A DNA stretch of 64,000 nucleotides from Heterobilharzia americana (lineage: Eukaryota; Platyhelminthes; Trematoda; Strigeidida; Schistosomatidae): NCBI GenBank assembly GCA_944470555.2, contig OX104127.1:90916708-90980707 (forward strand). Direction: 5' to 3'. The translations under genes and the position numbers were made by a program. Below, piece by piece: positions 63,791 through 64,000 of the stretch. Every line of letters starts with the position of its first letter. Position 1 is the first letter of the stretch. The notes beneath the pieces are model-generated. The model did not search any database. It was not told where the DNA came from and saw only the letters and a list, made by a program, of their open reading frames with translations.

Positions 63791-64000
63791 TTCCTATGGC
63801 CAGTGATTAACTGGGGGTGTTCTTTAACGTTAAATCTCCATAGACTCAGGTTGGTCATCTCCTTGAGACTTGGGCTACCGAAAGTTTTTCACCAGATCTT
63901 TTCAACTTATTTTAAGCATTAAAATATGTATTCCAGTCATTTTGTTCCCAAACATTTGAAAAATAGTTTCAACTTTCCGTTTTGGAAGGTAACGATAAAA

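Overview
This is eukaryotic, AT-rich, intron-rich and repeat-choked DNA. It most probably comes from a blood fluke (Schistosoma or a close relative). The pointers are SM-alpha-type SINEs that carry hammerhead ribozyme sequence, RTE/SR2-like and CR1-like LINE fragments, Penelope-like (PLE) elements with GIY-YIG domains, LTR-element debris, long (AT)n tracts and GT-AG introns of up to about 9 kb. No family search could be run, so species and family names come from recognition of motifs.

One host gene can be followed. It lies on the + strand from about 14,810 to beyond the right edge and is a YTHDC2/Bgcn-family protein: an R3H domain, then RecA1 of a DExH helicase, an ankyrin block, and the start of RecA2. 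Fourteen exons were placed from splice sites, reading phase and residue similarity. Their phases agree at every junction, provided that five central exons are each allowed one or two missing bases. One of those breaks lies in the Walker A motif. The DExH box reads DEVE instead of DEVH, and motif III is not recognisable. The gene may therefore be a degenerate or ATPase-dead family member, an unpolished assembly, or both. RecA2 after motif IV, and any OB-fold or YTH domain, lie outside the window.

Left flank (1-14,520): a scrapyard of retroelements. It holds a CR1-like RT C-terminus, a pair of ~0.5 kb LTR-like repeats, BEL-like and Gypsy-like gag remnants, two + strand LINE RT fragments, an RTE piece interrupted by ~570 bp of exon-like DNA, and a minus-strand CR1-like element with a PHD-finger ORF1 but no endonuclease.

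Gene body (14,520-64,000): the introns hold several RTE copies (three with visible target-site duplications), an inverted pair of PLE copies, four other PLE fragments, a ~1.5 kb inverted repeat pair 16 kb apart, a short hairpin or MITE-like element, and a family of SINE-like repeats. One of these SINE copies (38,041-38,074, minus strand) keeps a complete hammerhead catalytic core. The remaining intronic sequence shows nothing recognisable.
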